Below, one piece after another: positions 46,249-49,498 of a DNA stretch of 49,498 nucleotides. The number at the start of each line of letters is the position of its first letter. Within the stretch, counting starts at the first letter, position 1. Position numbers and translations under genes: made by a program. This DNA comes from Desulfarculaceae bacterium. Its GTDB lineage: Bacteria > Desulfobacterota > Desulfarculia > Desulfarculales > Desulfarculaceae. The stretch covers positions 1 through 49,498 of the forward strand of contig JAIPDO010000029.1 of NCBI GenBank assembly GCA_021737645.1, written 5' to 3'. The notes beneath the pieces are model-generated. The model did no database searches. It was not told the origin of the DNA and worked only from the letters and a program-made list of their open reading frames with translations.

Positions 46249-46677
46249 TCAAACTCCTTTCATGGGGTTGGGGCCCAGGGCCCGCACGGCCTCGGCCCTC
46301 TGGCCGGCCATCTCCATTAAATCATCAAGGCTAAGGCCCGCGCCCCGGTCCAGTCCCAGGCGCTCGGCACCCATACCCACCTGCTCAAGAAGCCCCCGGC
46401 CGCGCGCGATGCGTTTTTCGGCCCGGTTGCTGCCCACCAGATGCTGGCAGGCCTTTTCGGGGCAAGCCGCTATCTGCAACCCGTCGCAGCCCTGCTCCAG
46501 CAGGCGCATGAGATGGGGAAGCTGCACCTTGCTGCTACAGGGCAAAAGCACCAAGCGGACGCTGAAGCCGTCTCCGGCCCGGTTGCCCTGGACCGCCTTG
46601 ACCTCGGCGGCCAGGCTCTGACGACAGTAGAGCAGGGTGATCTGCGGCTGGAAATCTGCGGTCGAATTATTGGCCAT
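46249..46677 (-). CDS. MvhD-like hydrogenase/heterodisulfide reductase iron-sulfur subunit
   Basis: 142 residues of the FlpD/MvhD family. It retains a cysteine near the N-terminus (C18), C47 in PCSSKVQ, and ACPEKACQHL (C72, C77) before GSNRAEKR. The classic CxxC at the first position is reduced to one cysteine. MvhD carries a 2Fe-2S cluster and passes electrons between hydrogenase or NAD(P)H modules and Hdr. It opens the operon and precedes metV by 7 bp. No HdrA, B or C gene is nearby, so the partner is unknown. Confidence 0.85.
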   Translation of the reverse strand: MANNSTADFQPQITLLYCRQSLAAEVKAVQGNRAGDGFSVRLVLLPCSSKVQLPHLMRLLEQGCDGLQIAACPEKACQHLVGSNRAEKRIARGRGLLEQVGMGAERLGLDRGAGLSLDDLMEMAGQRAEAVRALGPNPMKGV

Positions 46678-46682
46678 GGTCT

Positions 46683-46721
46683 AAAAAATCTCCCGGGTCC
46701 CCGCCCGGCGTCTAAGCCGGG
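46683..46721 (-). promoter_or_regulatory. Candidate attenuator directly before mvhD
   Basis: On the minus strand a 5-bp CCGGG/CCCGG hairpin (46693-46708) is followed by GAGA and six T, six bases from the mvhD ATG. The proximal arm (46704-46708) can instead pair with 46716-46721 in a 6-bp stem, so the two hairpins exclude each other. The terminator stem is short, and no known riboswitch class was recognised. Confidence 0.35.
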
Positions 46722-46900
46722 GCCGGCCGCTCAAAATAACGTTGCGGCTACCGGTTTGGTTGACCGCGACAAGCCCCATGCCGCCTCCCTGCCGGGGAAG
46801 CGGCCTCTCGCCGGGGGTCGCGGATTGTAAACTGCACCCGTCCCGCGAAGGGACGGCCGGAGGGCTAAAACGGCCCTTGGCAAACACGGCAACCTTTGCC

Positions 46901-46929
46901 TTTATGACAGAGGATTCCTTTATTGTCAA
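46901..46929 (-). promoter_or_regulatory. Promoter of the mvhD-metVF-glt operon
   Basis: Minus-strand TTGACA (46924-46929, perfect), a 17-bp spacer and CATAAA (46901-46906, 4 of 6). It would begin a 5' leader of about 215 nt. Confidence 0.6.
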
Positions 46930-46991
46930 TACCTGGGCGCCCAGCAGGGTTGTAAGGCCTGCTCCCAGTTGATTTAATGAGTTAACCCGTT

Positions 46992-47009
46992 GTTTTGTCC
47001 ATACAAAAC
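46992..47009. promoter_or_regulatory. Inverted repeat, candidate operator 1
   Basis: GTTTTGT-CCAT-ACAAAAC: 7-bp perfect arms with a 4-nt spacer, about 63 bp upstream of the mvhD -35 and 92 bp upstream of nrpR. It is suitable for a dimeric regulator such as NrpR, whose methanogen consensus is different. Confidence 0.5.
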
Positions 47010-47049
47010 GATAGCCCGCCATGGTTTAAGTTCGGGTTGTGGGCCATAG

Positions 47050-47065
47050 GCGGCAATTTTGCCGC
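47050..47065. promoter_or_regulatory. Inverted repeat, candidate operator 2
   Basis: GCGGCAA-TT-TTGCCGC: 7-bp perfect arms with a 2-nt spacer, 36 bp upstream of the nrpR start. The position suits autoregulation of nrpR. It could also fold in the nrpR leader. Confidence 0.45.
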
Positions 47066-47100
47066 ATACGGTCTTGACTTCAAGGAGGGAAGCGGTTAGC

Positions 47101-48144
47101 GTGAAGTCGATTGCTGGGGAGGGTAAATCCTACCAAACGGAAGGAACACATCTGGTGGACGAACGCAGCAGGCGCAAAATATTGGATGTATTAAGGGTGC
47201 TGTCCGAATCGGACAAGCCCTTGGGCGGAACCCGCATCGCCCACGCTCTGGCTCTGGCGGGCAAGGATATGAGCCAACGCACCATCCGTTACTACCTAAG
47301 TATTACCGATGATGAGGGCCTCACCCAGCAGGTGGGCCGCCGGGGGCGCCAACTGACTCCGGTTGGCCGCCGGGAGCTGGAAACCGCATACGTGGTGGAC
47401 AAGGTGGGTTTCGTGGCCGCCAGGGCCGAAGCCTTGATATTCGGCATGGATTTTAAGCTGCGCCAGGGTCGAGGCAAGGTGGTGGTGAATCTGTCGGTGC
47501 TGCGTTTCGAGGATCTGCCCCGGGCCAAGGCGGTGATGCGCCGGGTGTTCAGGGCAGGCTACTCCCTGGGCGACCGTTTGCTCATCGGCCGTCCGGGGCA
47601 AAAGGTGGGCAGCTACACCCCCGGCGCCGGCGAGGTGGTGGTGGCCACGGTGTGTTCCATCGCCATCAACGGGGTGATGCTCGACGAAGGCGTGCCCATG
47701 ACCAACCGCTTCGGAGGGCTGTTGCAGGTAAGCGATCACAAGCCCCTGCGCTTCACTCAAATCATCAACTACGACGGCACCACCCTGGACCCTTTGGAGA
47801 TTTTCATCAAGGGCCGCATGACCTCGGTGAGCCAGGCCGTGGCAACCGGAGAAGGCGTAATCGGGGCCAGCTTCCGCGAGATTCCCGCCCCGGCGGCGGA
47901 AAAGGCCCGGCGCTTGGCCGGACGCCTGGAGCGGGCCGGGCTGGGCGGCATCATTCTGGTGGGCCGTCCCGGCCAGCCCCTGCTGGAGGTGCCCTTGTCC
48001 ACCGGGCGGGTGGGTCTGGTGGTGCGCGGAGGGCTCAACCCCATGGCCGCGGTGGAAGAAGAGGGCATCGTCACCACCAACCGCGCTTTCAACCAACTGT
48101 TGCCCTTCGAACAGCTCAGCCGCTGGGAGGAGGTCCTGGTATGA
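47101..48144 (+). CDS. nrpR: NrpR-family (DUF128) transcriptional regulator
   Basis: 347 residues from the GTG at 47101, with AAGGAGGG upstream; an in-frame start at 47059 lies before that ribosome site. The N-terminal winged helix (about 20-95: RKILDVLRVLSESDKPLGGTRIAHAL) precedes an NrpR regulatory domain (DUF128) to the C-terminus, with GRPGQKVGSYTPGAGEVVVATVCSIAINGVML. NrpR in methanogens represses nitrogen-assimilation genes and releases DNA on binding 2-oxoglutarate. Its placement divergent from a glutamate-synthase-like operon fits that role. Its stop overlaps the channel gene (ATGA). Confidence 0.88.
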   Translation: MKSIAGEGKSYQTEGTHLVDERSRRKILDVLRVLSESDKPLGGTRIAHALALAGKDMSQRTIRYYLSITDDEGLTQQVGRRGRQLTPVGRRELETAYVVDKVGFVAARAEALIFGMDFKLRQGRGKVVVNLSVLRFEDLPRAKAVMRRVFRAGYSLGDRLLIGRPGQKVGSYTPGAGEVVVATVCSIAINGVMLDEGVPMTNRFGGLLQVSDHKPLRFTQIINYDGTTLDPLEIFIKGRMTSVSQAVATGEGVIGASFREIPAPAAEKARRLAGRLERAGLGGIILVGRPGQPLLEVPLSTGRVGLVVRGGLNPMAAVEEEGIVTTNRAFNQLLPFEQLSRWEEVLV

Positions 48145-48887
48145 AAAAAGTTCAGACCGGCCCGGTGGCCGCGCCCCGCTATAGCCACAAGCTGCCCTGG
48201 TTCAAGTCCCGGCACTTGTGGCTGTTCATCATCCTGATGCTCTATTTTTTGATGGTGCCCTTAATCGAACAGATATTACCGCGCACCAGAACCATTCTGG
48301 ACTTGTTCATCATCCTGGTGCTGGTGGCCGCCGCCTATACGGTGATCAACCGTAAACGCACCTTTGTTTTGGCTTTGGTCCTGCTGGTCGCGGGGCTTAT
48401 TTTGGTGCTGGGCGATTACCATTGGCACAGCAACAAAATAATGGTGGTGGCCTGCGTCTGTTATGTGGGCTTTTTGGGCATCATTATTTATTCCATTCTA
48501 AAAGAGGTGATGACTCTCAGGGAGGTCTCCTTTGACACCATAAGCGGGGCTTTGAACGGCTACCTGCTTATGGGACTGATGTGGGGATTCGCCTACCAGG
48601 CGGTGGAGGCGGCATGGCCCGGCTCATTTGCCATCGCCATGGACGCCAATAAACTGGCCGGTGTCTCGGCTTACGTGGGCCCCGAACTGTCCTCTCTTTT
48701 CTATTTTAGTTTTGTAACCATCACCACCACCGGCTATGGCGACATAACTCCTTTGAGCACCATTGCCGGGCAGTTGGCCATCACCGAATCAGTGGTGGGA
48801 CAGTTTTACATGGTGGTATTGGTGGCGCGCTTGGTGAGCCTTCACACCATGCTTGCCCCAAAAGGGAAGCGTCAACTCACTAAATAG
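48141..48887 (+). CDS. Two-pore-helix type potassium channel protein
   Basis: 248 residues from the ATG at 48141, which overlaps the nrpR stop by 4 nt. Six hydrophobic segments are seen (near 26-42, 52-69, 74-91, 99-119, 138-153 and 216-236), with the K+ selectivity filter TTTGYGD at 195-201 between the last two. No cytosolic RCK or cyclic-nucleotide domain follows; the chain ends about 12 residues after the last helix. It is an ion-channel (Ion_trans_2-type) protein of the inner membrane. Translational coupling to nrpR suggests co-expression. Confidence 0.88.
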   Translation: MKKVQTGPVAAPRYSHKLPWFKSRHLWLFIILMLYFLMVPLIEQILPRTRTILDLFIILVLVAAAYTVINRKRTFVLALVLLVAGLILVLGDYHWHSNKIMVVACVCYVGFLGIIIYSILKEVMTLREVSFDTISGALNGYLLMGLMWGFAYQAVEAAWPGSFAIAMDANKLAGVSAYVGPELSSLFYFSFVTITTTGYGDITPLSTIAGQLAITESVVGQFYMVVLVARLVSLHTMLAPKGKRQLTK

Positions 48888-48908
48888 CTTGTTATAATGC
48901 CAAGTATG

Positions 48909-48937
48909 TTGACAATCCTCAGGCTATCCAACAAGAT
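48909..48937 (+). promoter_or_regulatory. Candidate promoter of the efflux lipoprotein gene
   Basis: TTGACA (48909-48914), a 17-bp spacer and CAAGAT (48932-48937, 3 of 6), 26 bp before the start codon. A perfect TATAAT at 48893-48898 has no good -35 and may be an alternative. Confidence 0.4.
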
Positions 48938-48963
48938 AAGCATGATCTTAGGAGGGCGAAAAG

Positions 48964-49498
48964 AATGCATCTTCGCATGCGGAGTCTGAGCAAAACATCG
49001 GGATTGGTCACTGTGTGCCTGGCTCTGTCTGCCTTGCTGGTCCTGCCCGGCTGCATGAAGGTGGGGCCGGACTACATACCGCCTAAAACCCAGGTTCCCG
49101 CTTCCTGGCAGGAATCCAACGACCCCGCCTTGGTCAAGCGTCAAACCGACTTGGCCAAATGGTGGACCGTATTCAATGATCCCCAATTGACCGCCTTGAT
49201 CAAGCGGGCCGACACCGGCAACCTTGACCTCAAGGTGGCCGTGGCCAGAGTGAAAGAGGCTCGCGCCCAATTGGGAGTGGTGCTGGGCGCGGAGCTGCCT
49301 GCGGTGAGCGCCCCGGCCTCTGCCATTCGCCAACAAAACAGTGAAAACGACTTGGCCGGCAGCGGCATCACCGGCAACAACATCTCCCTAGGCCTGGAGG
49401 CCAGCTGGGAGATCGACCTGTTCGGCCGGGTGCGGCGCTCGGTGGAGGCGGCCCAGGCCGACTTCCAGGCCACCCAGGAAGACCGCATCGGGGTGATG
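48964..49498 (+). CDS. RND efflux outer-membrane lipoprotein (NodT/TolC-like, N-terminal part)
   Basis: 178 codons, open to the window edge. The ATG at 48964 has GGAGGG 7 nt upstream. The N-terminus is a lipoprotein signal peptide with lipobox LPGC (Cys30), followed by MKVGPDYIPPKTQVPASWQ, the common start of NodT-family outer-membrane factors. WWTVFNDPQLTALIKRA and SWEIDLFGRVRRSVEAAQAD are family hallmarks of the periplasmic helical barrel. It would form the outer-membrane duct of an RND pump, whose inner-membrane and adaptor genes should lie beyond the window. Confidence 0.92.

Larger units (their letters stand above)
46678..47100. other. Divergent intergenic region between mvhD and nrpR
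   Basis: 423 bp. It holds the mvhD promoter (46901-46929), a leader of about 215 nt with stable hairpins (one is 7 bp, CCGTCCC/GGGACGG at 46838-46856), the candidate attenuator, and two inverted repeats at 46992-47009 and 47050-47065. A minus-strand frame of 113 codons crosses the leader but looks non-coding. Confidence 0.6.

Noticed and set aside
46678-46900. Cobalamin, SAM or THF riboswitch in the mvhD leader
   Set aside because: I looked for the conserved core motifs of these classes and did not recognise any.
46681-47022. 113-codon minus-strand frame across the mvhD leader
   Set aside because: It begins upstream of the promoter-like TTGACA, lacks a ribosome site, and shows no family resemblance. 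The region is better read as an untranslated leader.
46678-47100. Methanogen-type NrpR operator (GGAA-N6-TTCC)
   Set aside because: No match found on either strand by eye, so the site, if present, must differ.

Overview
The window looks like a chromosome segment of a GC-rich anaerobic Desulfobacterota (deltaproteobacterial) organism, plausibly of the Desulfarculales type. The reasons are indirect: a MetF/MetV/MvhD methylene-tetrahydrofolate reductase cluster of the kind found in Wood-Ljungdahl anaerobes, a NrpR-type nitrogen regulator, an iron-sulfur glutamate-synthase-like pair, and a LipS1/LipS2-type lipoate assembly cluster. No rRNA or other phylogenetic marker is present, so the taxonomy is an inference.

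Left end (1-3430): a truncated IS91-type transposase and a tyrosine recombinase, followed by an AT-richer accessory strip. The strip ends at intact tRNA-Asp and tRNA-Val genes. It holds two partial copies of the tRNA-Asp 3' half, three copies of a box made of two TTGTCA repeats 10 bp apart, tRNA-type terminators, and one orphan membrane gene. It reads as a repeatedly used tRNA-Asp integration site.

3530-19681, all on the minus strand: first tig-clpP-clpX-lon (nascent-chain folding and ATP-dependent proteolysis). Then a compact lipoate-assembly operon: an Lpl-LplB-DUF116 fusion, an FAD oxidoreductase and two radical SAM proteins, with 8-nt overlaps or a 14-nt gap. Upstream lie RNase G, a fused B12-binding/radical SAM-DUF2344 protein and a beta-CASP metallo-beta-lactamase RNase-like protein. 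The seven genes may form one transcript from about 19.7 kb.

19848-33774, mixed strands: a LOG-family hydrolase, exported cyclophilin, endonuclease III, an ACT-domain protein with a DUF711/PFL protein, an AEC transporter, AsnB, an exported protein-isoaspartate methyltransferase, a SixA-like phosphatase, an APC permease, a MATE exporter, a small PAS protein coupled to an MFS transporter, and an NAD-dependent epimerase. 33813-38851 encodes two large GT-C-like membrane proteins with C-terminal beta-rich (discoidin-like) regions, probably for surface glycan assembly.

38979-46677 (minus): an operon mvhD-metV-metF followed by two glutamate-synthase-like subunits. One carries the GATase and GXGXG domains. 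The other carries the FMN domain, many Fe-S cysteine motifs and a degenerate second copy of the synthase barrel. The operon has a strong promoter, a leader of about 215 nt with a possible attenuator, and a divergent nrpR gene across an intergenic region with two inverted repeats. nrpR overlaps a K+-channel-like gene. The window closes in an RND-type outer-membrane efflux lipoprotein. The most unusual material is the lipoate cluster with its DUF116 fusion, the C1/nitrogen operon, and the tRNA-Asp attachment-site array.
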